Source of the DNA: Cryphonectria parasitica EP155
Lineage: Eukaryota; Ascomycota; Sordariomycetes; Diaporthales; Cryphonectriaceae
Length of the DNA: 64,000 bases
NCBI RefSeq assembly: GCF_011745365.1
Contig: NW_024468914.1
Coordinates: forward strand, 1,820,001-1,884,000
Reading direction: 5' to 3'
Of this stretch, positions 47,974 to 61,857 are shown piece after piece. The notes under the pieces were generated by a model, which saw nothing but the letters and a program-made list of their open reading frames with translations, was not told the origin of the DNA and searched no databases. Both the position numbers and the translations under genes were made by a program. Numbering within the stretch: position 1 is the stretch's first letter; each line of letters starts with the position of its first letter.

Positions 47974-50085
47974 ATACAGAATATAATAGCTTCTTTAGAA
48001 ACTTCTTTATTCTTATGCGCTTCTACTTAGAAAGAACTGATTAATCAAGTATATTAGCTCATTCAGCATATTCAGAATCTGCGCAAATAATAGCAAGCTT
48101 AAAGCATTATTATCGCTAACTAGCAAGCTTAGCTAGCTTAATAAGCTTAGCAAGCGCAGTTCACTTCTATAGCTACTAATAGTGCTAGAAAGGCATATAA
48201 GATGAACAAGCTTGCTATATATAATAGCAATTAGAAAATACTATATGGATTTCTTATTTACTGTAAAGCATATTTCTTGCATTATGCAATTCAGTTTACT
48301 ATAGAATCTGAAAAGATTATTCTTGCAGAAACTCATTTCGAAAAGAATGCTCTTATTTAATACAAGTCTTCTCTATACAATTACTTGAAGCATTAGAATA
48401 ATTCTAATATACAAACTCAGAATACTAAAAATATATTTAATTCTTTTAAAAGCTTCGAAAAAGCTTTCAAAGAAATCTTTAATAATTCTAATAAAGAATG
48501 TATTATAGCTTAGCAGCTTATAAATCTCAAGCAGATTAAGTTAGCTTCTGCTTATATAATCAGATTTAAATAACTCTTAATACAACTTCTGTAGAAAGAT
48601 AAGAATCTTATAGAGTATTATTATAAGAAACTTAAGAATAATATTAAAGATAAAATCTTTAAGCAGAATTAGCTAGAGAACTTTGCAATATTCTCTAATC
48701 AAGCTATCTATATTAATAACTATCTGTATAAATAATGAATAAAGAAGTTCAAGAAGAAAGAAAGCTAAACTTGGAGATTTCCAGCTAATATAAGCAAGAA
48801 ATTCCAAAATAAGAATAGCAATTGATATAGCAGTATAGCTTAGAGCAGCACTATGCATGCTGATTTCATAGAACTCAATGCAGCTAATAAGCAGTATAGT
48901 AAGAAGAATAGCATTACTTGCTATAATTGCAATAAATAAGAATATATTGCATATAACTGCTATCAATTCTGAAAGAATAAATAGCAGCTAGTTCAGAAAG
49001 AATACTAGATAAATATTGCTTAATAATAGAAACCTAATTAACTAAGCAAAAATATTTTCTTGGAGCAAGTATTGAATTCTATTGATTATGGAAGTTTTAG
49101 CTGAATATTCTGCTATAATAATAACTGCTTAATACATCTCTCGAGTAAGAAAGGTTCAGGATGATTTTCTCAGAAATCTAGATGCTGCAGATAAATAGCA
49201 ATAGCAGAACGAGAATATACGCTTAGTACTCTTACAAATAGCAACTTGAACTGCTCTGATATTGCAGAACAGAGTATTCAAGCATTAGAAGAAGAACTTA
49301 GCAATAATACTCTTCAATATTCTTTATTATTTATACTAAGTACTATGATCAGGAATATGAATAAGGAATAATACTCTCTTAGTTATTAGTATGAATATTT
49401 AAACAATACTGAAAACGCTTCTTAAACAACAAAAAGATCAAGCTAGAACAAACGATCTAATGATTCACTGAAGTCTTCTGTAAACAATGAATCCAAAAAG
49501 CTTACAAGAAGATTCCTCTTCAGCATTAGATAAAATAAAGAAATAATATAAATTGAATATCTTATTTATAGAATAGAATTAGAAGAGCTCTTCATCTGCA
49601 TTCCCTTGCAAAACATCAAAGCATAAGAAAACGAGAATCCTCGAATCAGCTCACTTTATAACCTATACTACAAACTAGCTTGAATCTCCTGCATCTATTA
49701 TAGCTGCAGAATACATTTCTCAAACAAGGTATAATACAAATAGTTCTCTGTTAGAGAACCAGAACAAATTCTTCAGGCTATTAAAGAACAAAAACTCTGC
49801 TTCAGAGAGATTCTCAATAAACAATACTACAATGCATACATCAGACTACTAGATAACTGCTCTATGCAATATATAGATAAAAAGATAGAGTGATAGCAAT
49901 GCAAAATAATACTCTGTATAATTCATATTAATAATAAAGTTTGCAACTAGTATTAATAGAGGAAAGATTAGAAATAATAATAATATAAGCAAAAGCAAGC
50001 TAAAAAGCTTGCTTAAGAAGCAGCAAAGCAAGCTTAGAAGAATAAATAGTTCTTAATAAATTCAAAAGGATAGAATTGCTTGTAA
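47974..50085 (+). pseudogene. R7 gag
   Basis: 704 codons, the class shared with R5 and R8 in length. Capsid start MNKLAIYNSN near 48202. The knuckle near 48919 reads CYNCNK with the His as Tyr. The TAA at 50083-50085 matches the gag stop of the other copies. Heavily interrupted. Confidence 0.83.
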
Positions 50086-53000
50086 AGGAACTGCAGATGA
50101 TCAGATCGAAATAGTTTCTATATAAAGCTTTCAGAATAGATTACGCTCATATTAAGTTTAATATATACATTCAAGAATACAAATACAATATACTATTGAA
50201 TAGTAGCGCTTAGAGAAACTTTATATTTCCATATATCATTAATTAAGCATAATTACAATAGAAATAAAAGAAGCATTTATACATTCTCAGTATTATAAAA
50301 GAATAATCTATTATATATAATCAAGAAATAATTAATAAGAAGATTAATTATCTACTTATCTTAATCCAAGAATATATAATCAGAGCTTCTTTTAATATTA
50401 CAGATATAGCATAGTATAAGCTGATTATAAAGCTTTCATAGCTCAAGAAGCATAATTCTCGAATCGATTGAATTACTAGCTAGATCTCATGAAAATAAGC
50501 TGTATCTAGGGAAATAGTTACAATTAACAGCGCAGGATCGAAGCTAGTAGTTGAAAAATACTTAGAAAAAGAAGCTTCATATAACTTCATATATACTTCC
50601 AAACTAGCAGAGCTAGCAGTTCAAGGAGAAGAACCTAGTAATAAGCGAACTCAAATAGTGCCAGAATGCTAACAGATTAGCAAAATAACGAAAGCGAGAT
50701 CTTTAGCAAGTTAGTTCATTCCGGAGCAATAAGGAAAAGCTTCAGAATATAGATTATGAATCCATACGAGAAAAACCTCGAAACCAGGCTCTCGAGCGCT
50801 CAGTTCAGCCTGGAGCAAATGCTCAAGACTCTCGAAAATATTGCTAAAAACAATAAACGAAAAGAAGCATGCTTAACAGTACTTACTATTCCTTCAGATA
50901 GCAGAAACAGCACAAGGATTAGAACCAATATTCGCAAACATACTACAAGAATATTACAAGTTCAAGAAACTATTCCAGAAAGAATTGGATACAGAATTGC
51001 TAGAATACAGCTCATATAATTATAAAATTCTGCTACAAGAAGAAAAACAGCTCAAATTCTTCTCTATCTACAAACTAGATAAAATACAGCTAGAAGCACT
51101 TCGAGAATATCTCAACGAGAATCTTAAGAAAGAATATATATAATTATTGCAATTATTAGCAGAATATCTCATTCTGTTTATATTTAAGAAAAATAGCAAG
51201 CTTAAGCTATATATTAATTATAAGCAATTTAATAATATTATAATTAAGAACTAATATCTGTTGCTATTTATTAAGAAATTATAAAATAGATTATAAGAAG
51301 TATAATGATTTACAGTTCTAGATCTAAAAGAAGTTTACAATCTAATCAGAGTAAAGAAAGAAGAAGAATGGAAAACTGCTTTCAGAATATACTATAAATA
51401 CTACAAATATTTAATTATACTCTTTAATTTAACAAATGCTTCAGCTTCATTCTAGAAAATGATTAATCATATTCTATATAAGCATCTGAATCAGTTTATT
51501 ATTGCTTATCTCGATAATATTCTTATCTACTCTTAAATACTCAAAGAATACAAGAAATATGTGAAAACAGTATTGCAAATACTTTAAAATGCAAAACTTC
51601 TTATAGAATCTGCAAAGAATCACTTTTATATACAAAAGATCAACTATCTCGGATTTACAATCAAGCTAGAATATATTAAGCTACAGAAAGATAAGGTAGA
51701 AGCTATTAGAAACTAGCTAATTCCCAGGAATGTTAGAGATATTAGATTTTTTCTCGGATATATCAACTTCTATAAGCAGTTCATTAAGAACTATAGCTGA
51801 ATCGTATATTCTCTTACAAATCTTATCAAAAAGAATTAATTCTTCAAGTGAACTCCCAAAGTACAAGAAGCCTTTGATAAGATTATCGAGTATATTATCT
51901 CAGAGCTGATTCTATATAAAGCAAACTCTTATAAACCCTTTGAAATTGAAATTAATACATTAGAATATATATTCGGAGAACAACTTAGCTAGCGAAACGA
52001 TTAAGAATATCTAAGAATTATAAGCAACTTCTCAAAGAAGTTAAATAGCTCAGAAATCAACTATGAAATCCCTGATTAGAAACTTATAGTAATAATGAAA
52101 GCTTTTAAAGAGTAGTAGCATTATCTTATTAGCATATAATACTTAATTATAATTCACTCAGATTATAAGAATCTAACTATATTCATAATAACTAAGGTTT
52201 TGAATAAGCAATAAGTTAGATAAGCAGAATTCCTCTTATAGTTTAACTTCAAGATTATATATTGCAAAAGCTCAGAAAATGAATAAGCAGATGCTCTTAG
52301 CAGATAATCGAATCATTAAGATACAGATTCCTTGAATATATAGAATATCTTTGCTCAAAACGAATTAGGAAATCTTGTTAATGCATATAGAGAACTGAAT
52401 GCTGCTCTTAGAATTAAATCTTTGAGAAAGAATTCAGAATTAATAATTCCAAATGAATAAGATAACTATATTAAGAATATATATAATATATCAGCATACA
52501 GATATTAGAAAGTTAGAGTAATTTATAAATGCATTAAAAAATACTAGAGTTTACTAAGCTTTAGAAAAAGAATTGAGAATATTCTATAATAATGCAATAG
52601 CTGTAAGAAGAATAAGATAGAAAGATATAAGCTTTACAAACTACTGCATTTCTTATTAGTACTTATAACTGTTTAGCAATTCATTAGTTTAAACTTTATT
52701 ATTAAGCTATTTCTCTTACAAGAACTCTTAACTAAAGTATAATATAATAGCATTCTAGTAGTAGTTTGCAAACTAAGCAAATATACTTACTTTCTCTTCT
52801 ATAAGGAAAGCAGTATAGCAGAAGAACTTGTATATACATTTCTCAGAATAATTATTGCTAACTACAGCATATCAGAAGAAGTGATTTCTAATAGAAATAG
52901 AAAGTTTAATTTAAAGTTTTGAACTTTATTTATAAAATAGCTTGAAATATATTACAAAATATTTACAGCATTTTACTTGCAAATAGATAAACAGATAGAA

Positions 53001-53732
53001 AGAATGAATTAGATTATTGAATAATATCTTTAATACTATATTAACTAGAAACAGAATAACTAAGTTAATCTATTATTCCTTATATAGTTTGCTTATAATA
53101 ATGCAAATATAAGCATAATAAAAAAGTTATTATTCTTTATACTTTATAAATATAATCCAACAGCTTATTACAAAGCATTGCAAGAAGCAGATGCAGAAGC
53201 TGCAAACAAGAGAATCAAGAAGATTAAGAAAGTTTAAAAGAAACTTTGATCAGAATTACAATTCATCTAGAAATGAATAATACAATATGCAAACTCTAAG
53301 AGAATTGAGAAACTAATCCTACAGAAGAGAGATAAAATTTACTTACTTTGAAAAAACATTAAAACAACTAGATCCAGCAATAAGCTTAATTATAAGAAGT
53401 TAGAATCATTCAAAATCTTGCAACGGATTTTTCCGATTAATTATAAATTAGCATTATCTTATAGAATAAGAATACACTCAGTTTTCCACATCTTATTGCT
53501 AAAACTAGTAGCACAGAAAATATTAGCAAACAATATAGCAGAAGTAGAAAATAATAAATCAGAGTATAAGATAGAAAAGATTCTTAAGTACAGAAGCATA
53601 GATAATACAAGGAAATATCTCATTAAATGAAAAGATTACTTAGCAAGCGAAAATTCTTGGAAATCATAGAAAAACATTAAAAATGCTTAGGAAAAGATAG
53701 CTAAATATTGAAAAAGAAAAACTAGCATCTAA
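50004..53732 (+). pseudogene. R7 pol
   Basis: 1243 codons. The RT box is half mutated: YLDN at 51507-51518, the first Asp surviving. Integrase and chromodomain are badly broken (53418-53630 open, then LIK followed by TGA). The TAA at 53730-53732 overlaps the antisense TAG. Confidence 0.88.
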
Positions 53733-54053
53733 GACAATTGCTCTGCTCCGAACTGAAACTCAGAAGCTTCAGAAACCTCACTCTCCAGAAAGCTCAACTA
53801 ATCTACTACAGAACCTCCCAAATCTACAGAATTTCAATCGAAACCTTCAAAGAAAGAATCTTCAGCTATAACAACAGATTCCCCTGCTATTACAGCCTGC
53901 ACTTCAGCAGCAATATGCACTCTCTCAGCTTCAGCCTTCTCAGCTTTCATACAATCCAATTCCTTCATGCAAGTAATATTACAATATAGAGCATGTTTCA
54001 TCTTCTTGGATTACATCCGCTTCTATTAGCGCAGATGAAGAAGCTTGATTTTC
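53729..54053 (-). pseudogene. R7 antisense ORF, C-terminal half (class D)
   Basis: Joined to 61470-61792 (one TSD copy removed) it gives 648 nt in one frame. This half has CMKELDCMKAEKAEAERV (helical, charged) and the tail FD(W)NSVDLGGSVVD, SFLESEVSEASEF. Separated from its N-terminus by the R8 insertion. Confidence 0.75.
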
Positions 54054-54497
54054 TGTAATGAGCACTGCAGCAATCCGAAGATTCCTAAGTATACGAAGGG
54101 GTTTATGCTAACAAGAGCGGTATTAAAGTATCAAATCCTTAAATACAGAACCGTACAAGTCCTAGTAAGCGATGCAAGTATTCACTGCCTTTAGAGCTAC
54201 TCAGTATATGAAACTAAATACTTAGATTGATAACTGAAGAACTTATCTGAAGAAAATCTATCTAATAGTAAGAAATATAAACCTTTATATACTTAGTTCT
54301 TCAGTTCAAATATATAGAATTGATATTAACTCCATCGATTCCTTCATCAACAGGATAGATATTAACTATATCTATTTGCTAATAACCCTAATCCTGGGTT
54401 ATATAATTGATGCTTTGTTAGAATATTGAATTCTTGATATCTGATTCCTATTACTTGTGATCTATTCTGTAATCTGCATATTGGATAGATTATAATA
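54054..54497 (-). repeat. R8 3' LTR (444 bp, class B)
   Basis: TGTAATGAGCACTGCAGC start, GATTATAATA end on the plus strand. Clearly more RIP-altered than the 5' mate. Confidence 0.96.
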
Positions 54498-54527
54498 TCA
54501 TCTTTCTCCTATCAGTTGTTATTCCCA

Positions 54528-55214
54528 ATGATCTTTCATAAGTACTCTAGCAAATCTTCCGTCCATAATCTTGCCTTCCTAATCGAGATATCAAACAAAG
54601 TTAGTTCTCGTTATGTTACTAAGCCTTATTCTCATTCTTCGCAGAAATCATCCCTTCTTTCTGCTATAGCTATCTTCGGTTCTCCTTTACTCATACTTTG
54701 CTTATACTGCGAAGATCACAATCTTTCAGCTGAATGCAAGATTGCTAAATCCGAATCTTCCTATTATTAGATCTGCATGCATCTGAGTTTATCGAATTGC
54801 GATGTTCGTAGCCTAATGCCTGCACAATTGAATCGTATAACTGCTCAATACTATTGCCTGAAGGCAGAGGTGGAAGCGATCAAAGAAAAGGCTGCTGAGC
54901 TGAATGCTAAACTCCTTAGGCTATATAAGCAGAAAAGGATGTAGTATGAAAAGATGATGCATGCTATTCGTTGGAATATTAACAATGTAGAGGAGTTGGA
55001 AAGAGTGAAGGCGGAGGAGTAGGCTTGCGTTGCTGCTGGGATTCGTTCTGTAATTGCAGAGGAATCTGCTGTAATTGCTAAAGATCCTTCTTTTGAGAGT
55101 TTTAACTGGAATTCTGTGAATCTGGGGAATTCTGTGATTAACTAGTTGGGTTTCCTGAAAAGTAAGATTTCCGAAGCTTCTAGATTTCGGTTTGGAGCGG
55201 AGCAATCGTCTTAG
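54528..55214 (+). pseudogene. R8 antisense ORF (class B), nearly intact
   Basis: Starts at ATG 54528 and runs 229 codons in one frame with only four internal TAGs. Segments: VHNLAFLIEISNK, then cysteines LCLYCEDHNLSAECK spaced C-x2-C-x8-C, continuing to SNCDVRS. Coiled coil CLKAEVEAIKEKAAELNAK and KQKRM follow, then EELERVKAEE and the tail FNWNSVNLGNSVIN and FGAEQSS. The TAG (55212-55214) overlaps the pol TAA. The best template for modelling the family. Function unknown. Confidence 0.82.
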
Positions 55215-58200
55215 ATACTGGTTTCCTTCCTTTTCCAATATTCAGCTATTTTTTTCTAAGCATTTTTAATGCTTTTCTGCAGTTCCCAAGAATTTTCGCT
55301 TGCTGAATAATCTTTTCATTTAATGAGATATTCCCTTGTATTATCTATACCTCTGTGCTTGAGAATCTTCTCTACCTCATACTCTGGTTCATTGTTTTCT
55401 ACTTCTGCTATATTATCCGCTAGTATTTCCTGTGCTGCTGATTTCAGCAGTAAGATATGAAAAACTGAATATATCCTCATTCTATAAGATAATACTAACT
55501 TATAGTTAACTAGAGAAATCTGTTGCAAGATTTTAAATAATTCCAACTTCTTATAGTTGAGTTTGTTGCTAAATCTGATTATTTTAATATTTTTCCGAAG
55601 TAAGTAAACCTTATCTTCTTCCTATAGGATTGATTCCTTAATCCTTTTGAAGTTTGCATACTGCATTATTCGTTCTTAAACGAATTGTAATTCTGATCGA
55701 AGTTCCTCCTGAACTTTCTTAATCTTCTTAACTCTTTTATCTGCAGCTTCTACATCTGCTCTCAGCAATGCTTCATAGTAAGCTATTGGATTATATTTAT
55801 AAAGTATAAAGAATAATAACTTCTTTATTATGCTTATATCTATGCTATTATAAGCAAACTGTGCAAGAAGCAACAAATTAACTCAGTTATTCTATTCCTA
55901 GTTGATATAATATTAAAAATATTATTTAATAATTTAATTCATTCTTTCTATCTATTCATCTATTTGCAAGTAGAATACTATAGATATTCTATAGTATATT
56001 CTGAGCTGTTTTATAAATGAAATTCAAAACTTTGAATTGAACTTTCTATCTCTATTAGAAATCACTTCTTCTGATATGCTATAATTAGTAATAATTGTTC
56101 TAAGGAATGCATATACGAATTCCTCTGCTATACTGCTTTTCTTATAGAGAAGAAAATAAGCATACTTGCTTAATCTGCAAACTATTACTAGAATGCTATT
56201 ATATTGCATCTTAGTTAAGAGTTCTTATAAGAGAAATAGCTTGATAATAAAGTTTAGACTAATGAATTGCTAAATAATTATAGATATTAGTAAGAAATGC
56301 AATAGTTTATAAAGCTTATATCTTTCTACTTTATTCTTTTTGCAGCTATTGCATTATTATAGAATATTCTCAATTCTTTTCCTAAGATCTAGTAGATTTC
56401 AATATCTTTTGATACATTTATAGATTGCTCTAACTCTCTAATGCTTGTATGCTAATGTACTGTATATATTCTTAATATAGTTGTTTTGTTCATCTGGAGT
56501 TATTAATTCTGGATTCTTTTCCAAGAATTTTATTCTGAGAGCAGCGTTCAGTTCTCTGTATGCATTAATGAGATTTTCTGATTCATCTTAAGCGAAGATG
56601 TTCTATATATCCGAAGAGTTTGCGTTTTGATAGTCTGATCTTCTGCTGAAAGCATCTGCTCATCCATTCTCTGAGCCTTTGCAGTGTACAATCTTGAAGT
56701 TGAACTGTAAGAGAAATTCTGCTTATCTAATTTGTTGCTTATTCAAAATCTTAATTATTATAAATATAATTAGATTCTTGTAATCCAAGTAAACTATAAT
56801 CGGGTATTGTGCGCTAATGAGATAGTATTGCTATTTCTTAAAAGCTTTTACTATTGCTATAAGCTTCTGATTAGGGATTCTGTAGTTGATTTTTGAGCTA
56901 TTCAACTTCTTTAAGAAGTTGCTTATAATCCTTAGATACTCTTAATTATCTTGCTAATCAAGTTATTCTCTAAGTATATATTCTGATACATTAGTCTCAA
57001 CTTCAAAGAGTTTGTAAGAATCTGCTTTATATAGAACTAGCTCTAAGATAATATACTTAATAATCTCATTGAAAGCTTCTTATATCTTAGAGATTCATTT
57101 GAAGAGCTGCTTCTTTTTAGTAAGATTTGTAAGAGAATGTGCAATTCAGCTATAGTTCTTAATAAACTGTTTGTAGAAGTTAATATATCCGAGAAAAGAT
57201 CTAACATTCCTAACATTCCCGGGAACTGGCTAATTTCTAACAGCTTCTACCTTGTCTTTCTGTAGCTTAATACATCCTAGCTCGATTGTAAATCCGAGAT
57301 AGTTGATCTTTTATATGTGAAAATAACTCTTTGCAGATTCTATAAGGAGTTTTGCATCTTAAAACGTTTGCAATACTGTTTTCACATGCTTCTTATATTC
57401 TTCAAGTATTCGAGAGTAGATAAGAATATCATCGAGATAAGCAATAATGAACTGATTCAGATACTTGTATAGAATGTAATTAATCATTTCCTGGAATAAA
57501 GCTGGAATATTCATTAGACTAAAGAGCATAATCAAATATTTGTAATATTCATAGCATATTCTGAAAGCAGTTTTTCATTCTTCTCCTTTCTTTACTCTAA
57601 TCAGATTATAAGCTTCTTTTAGATTCAGAACTATAAATCACTATACTCCTTGCAACCTATCTCATAATTCCTTAATAAGTAGCAATGAATATTAGTTCTT
57701 AATTATAATATCATTGAATTGCTTATAATCAATATATAGCTTAAGCTTACTATTCTTTTTGGATATAAATAGAATAGGATATCCTGCTGATAATTGCAAT
57801 GATTATATATATTCTTTCTTAAGATTCTCATTAAGATACTCCCTAAGTATCTCTAGCTATATCTTATCTAATCCGTAAATAGGGAAGAATTTGAGCTGTT
57901 TCTCTTCTTGCAGCAGGATCTTATAGTTGTATGAGCTGTATTCTAGCAATCCCGTATCCAATTCTTCCTGGAACAGTTTCTTAAACTTGTAATATTCCCG
58001 TAGTATATTCGCAAGTATTAGTTCTGATTCTTGTGCTGTTTCTGCTATCTGGAGAAACAGTAGGTACTGCTGAGCATGCTTCTTTTTATTCATTGTTTTT
58101 GGTAATGTTTTTGAAAGCTTTGAGCGTTTGCTTCAAGCTGGACTGAGCGCTCGAAAGCCTAGTTTCGAGGTTTTTCCTGTATAGTTCCACAATCCACATT

Positions 58201-58942
58201 CTGAAGCTTTTCCTTGTTGCTCCGAAGCGAACCGTTCTACTGAGAATCTCGCTTCCGTTATTTTGCTAACTTGTTAGCGCCCTAGCACTATTTGGGTTCG
58301 CTTATCACTAGATCCTTCTCCTTGAACTGCTAGCCCTGCTGACTTGGAAGTATATATGAAGTTATATAAAGCTTCTTTTTCTGAGTATTCTTCAATCACT
58401 AGCTTCGATCCTATACTATTGATTGTAACTATCTCTCTGGATACAGCTTATTTCCATAAGATCTGGCTAATAATCCAATCGATTCGAGAATTGTGCTCCT
58501 TAAGCCATAGAAGCTCCATAATCAGCTCATGCTATGCTATATTCATAATATCAAAAGAAGCTTTGATTATACATTCTTGAATCAAAACAGGTAGATAATC
58601 AGTCTCCTTATTGATTACTCCTTAGTTATATGCAACAGATTATTCTTTCACAGTACTGAGAGTATATAAGCATCCCTTTCATCTCTATTGTAATTGTGCT
58701 TAGTTAACAATATATGAAAATATAAAGTTTCCCTGAACGCTACTGTTCAATAGTATACTGTATTTGTATCCTTGAATATATATATTGAACTTGATATAAG
58801 CATAATCAAACTTGAAAGCTCCATATAGGGATTATTCTAGTCTGATTATCTGCAGTCTCTTTACAAGCGATCCTATCCTTTTGAGTTTATCGAGAACTAC
58901 TTATCCTTCTAAGCCTGCTTCGCTGCTTCTCGAGCGAGCTTC
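55211..58942 (-). pseudogene. R8 pol, with intact YLDD
   Basis: 1244 codons in frame. The RT box reads AYLDDILIYS with both catalytic Asp codons (YLDD at 57439-57428). Other stops remain, so no full polyprotein. Integrase segment 56024-56209 is open (ILVIVCRLSKYAYF, SNRDRKF), and a Cys stands where VDRLSK is usual in Ty3 integrases; all copies share this. The chromodomain start is open in 55316-55546. Confidence 0.9.
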
Positions 58943-60972
58943 CTAGCTTGCTTCTGCTTATATTATCATTATTCCTAATCTTTCTTTTATTAATGCTAAT
59001 TGCAAACCTTATCATTAATATGAATTATGCAAAGTATCGTTTTACACTACCATCATTTTATCTTCTTATTCACACATTGCATAAAGCAATCGTCTAATAG
59101 TCCGATATATGCGTTGTAGTGCTATCTGTCGAAAACCTCTCTGAAGCGGAATTCCTTTTCTTCAACAGCTTAAAGAATTTGTTCTAGTTCTCTAACGAGA
59201 AACTATTCATATTGCATCTTATCCGAAAAATGCGTTCTGCAGCTATGATAAGTGCAGGAGATCCAAGCCAGTTCGTGGTATAAATTGTGAAGTAAACCAA
59301 TCCGAGAATCTTCATCTTATTATGCCTCGATATCTTGCAAGGGAATGCAGGTAAAGAGCTCCTCTAGTTCTATCCTATAAACAAGATATTCAATTCATGT
59401 TATTTCCTTATTCTATCCAATACCGAAGGAGAATCTTCTTTTAAGCCTGTTGAGCATGTTATTTGCAGAGAGTTTCTGCAGGCTGCTAGATTGTTTGCTT
59501 TAGCTTGATTCTTTTGTTGCTTAAGAAGCATTCTCTATGTTGCTCAGATATTCGTATCAGTAGCCAAGAGAGTACCATCTCTTGTTCATATTCCTAGTTA
59601 TAATGCTTAGTATAAGTAATAAAGAATGTTGAAGAGTATTATTGCTAAGCTCTTCTTCCAATGCCTGAATGCTCTATTCAGTAATATTAGAGCAGTTTGA
59701 GTTATTGCTGCTTATAGTTGTACTAAGCGTATACCCTCATCCTGCTATCGCTATTTGTCTGCAGCGCCTAAGTTTCTAAGAAAACCATCCTAAACCTTCC
59801 TTACTCGAAAGATGTATTAAGCAGTTATTATTATAGCAGAATGTTTAGCTGAGACTTCCGTAATCAACAGAGTCCAACACTTGCTCCGAGAAGATTTTGC
59901 TCAGTTAATTGGATTCCTATCGTTAAGCAACATTCATCTAGCATCCTTCCTAAACTAATTGCTATTTATTCTTCCAAAGTTGATAGCAGTTGTATGCAAT
60001 ATATTCTTGTTTGTTGCAGTTATAGCAAGTAATACTATTCCTTTTGCTATACTGCCTATTAGCAGCATCGAGTTCTATAGAACCAGCATGCATAGTGCTG
60101 CTCTGAGCTATACTGCCATATCAATCGCCATTCTTGTTTTGAAGTTTCTTGCTCATATTAGCTGGAAATCTTCAAATCTAGCTTCCTCCCTTCTTGAACT
60201 TCTTCACCCATCATTCATACAGATAGTTATTGATGCAAATAGCTTGATTAAAGAACATTGCAAAGTTCTCCAGCCAATTCTGCTTAAAGATTTCATCTTT
60301 AATATCATTCTTGAATCCCTTATAATAATACTCCATGAAATTCTTATCTTCCTATAAAAATTGCACTAAGAGTTGCTTAAATCTAATCATATAAGCAGAA
60401 GCTAACTTAGTCTGCTTGAGATCTATAAGCTGCTAAGCTGTAATGCATTCTTCGTTAGAATTACTAAAGATCTCTTCAAGAGCTTTCTCGAAGCTCTCAA
60501 AGAAATCAAATATATCTTTAATACTCTGAGTACATATGTTAGAATTATTCTAATACTCCAAGTAATTGTATAGAGAAGGCTTATATTAAATAAGAGTATC
60601 CTTTTCGAAGCAAGTTCCTGCAAGAATAATCTTCTCAGATTCCATAGTAAACTGGATTGCATGGTACAAAAAGTATGCTCTGCAGTAGGTAAGAAACTCA
60701 TATAGCATCTTTTGATTGCTATTATACATAGCAGGCTTGTTCATCTTATATGCTTTCTCAGCATTACTGATAACTGCAGAGATGAACTGCGCTTGCTAAG
60801 CTTATTAAGCTAGCTAAGCCTGCTAATTAGCGATGATAGCGCTCTAGGCTTGCTATTGTTTGCGCAGATTCTGAATATGCTGAATAAACTAATATACTTA
60901 GTTAATTAGTTCTTTCTAAGTAGGAGCACGCAGGAACGAAGGGATTCCTAGAGAAGCTATTGTATTCCGTAT
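58861..60972 (-). pseudogene. R8 gag
   Basis: 704 codons. The knuckle near 60014 reads CYNCNKQEYIAYNC, His to Tyr only. The N-terminal capsid region is relatively clean. Stop TAA at 58863-58861. Confidence 0.85.
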
Positions 60973-61020
60973 TGCTCAAGGAAGTAATACTGAACTGTTC
61001 TTAAACAAGAATTATCAAAA

Positions 61021-61464
61021 TGTAATGAGCACTGCAGCAATCCGAAGATTCCTAAGTATATAAAAGGGTTTATGCTAACAAAAGCAGTATCAAAGTATCA
61101 AGTTCTTGAATACGGAACCATACAAGTTCTAGTAAGCGATGCAAGTATTCACTGCCTTTGGAGCTATTCAGTATATGAAACTGAATACTTAGATTGACAA
61201 CTGAAGAACTTATTTAAAGAAAATCTATCTAACAGTAAGAAATATAAACCTTCATATACTTGGTTCTTCAGTCCGGATATATAGGATCAATATTAACTCC
61301 ATTGATTCCTCCATCGACAGGATAGATGTCGACTGTATCTATCCGCTAATAACCCTAACCCTGGGTTATGTAATCGATGCTTTGTCAGGATGTTGAATTC
61401 TTGACACCTGGTCCCTGTTACTCGTGATCTGTTCTGTGACCTGCATGTTGGATGGGTCATAACA
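61021..61464 (-). repeat. R8 5' LTR (444 bp, class B)
   Basis: Contains the ATAACCC/GGGTTAT palindrome also seen in R5. Ends GGTCATAACA before TTTTC. Confidence 0.96.
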
Positions 61465-61469
61465 TTTTC

Positions 61470-61792
61470 CTTTTCTTGATTTCGTTCTCCAACTTTCGAT
61501 ATTGAATAGCAATATTACAAAGCTCCTCAGAGGAAAAGCTTATGATATTGCACTTGGAGCAGCTTAATCGAATACATTCGATATAACAAGAAGAATCTCC
61601 GGAAAATACTTTGCAGAACCCGAAATCATAATCCTTGCAATAGGAATAAACAAGCATTTCAATAAAATTTTCCAAGAAACAGAAAACTAAGAGATCTTGA
61701 TTTTGAATACTCTTTGGAACGGAAGAAGGTTTGCAAATACGGGATTTGTTGATTTTATTTAATATCTCAATCAGAAAAGCAAGATTATGCAT
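61470..61792 (-). pseudogene. R7 antisense ORF, N-terminal half (class D), uninterrupted
   Basis: Starts at ATG 61792 (MHNLAFLIEILNKINKSRICK) and is free of stops up to the R8 insertion, 107 codons. Cysteines: YC-x7-C-x8-C-x3-C-x7-C in DFGFCKVFSGDSSCYIEC and IRLSCSKCNI, the clearest cluster in the window. The SSEELCNIAIQYRKLENEIKK helix follows. The absence of any stop in 323 bases of RIPped DNA is notable. Confidence 0.8.
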
Positions 61793-61857
61793 ATGAAGAA
61801 CTTGCTAGGATATTTACAGAAGATTGTTGAGAATAATGACTGATAGAAGGGAGATGA

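Larger units (their letters stand above)
54054..61464 (-). mobile_element. R8: full-length Ty3/gypsy nested in the R7 antisense ORF
   Basis: 7411 bp, LTRs 444 bp each, perfect TTTTC duplication (54049-54053, 61465-61469). Sister of R5 in length and class. The only copy whose RT catalytic box is intact. Confidence 0.98.
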
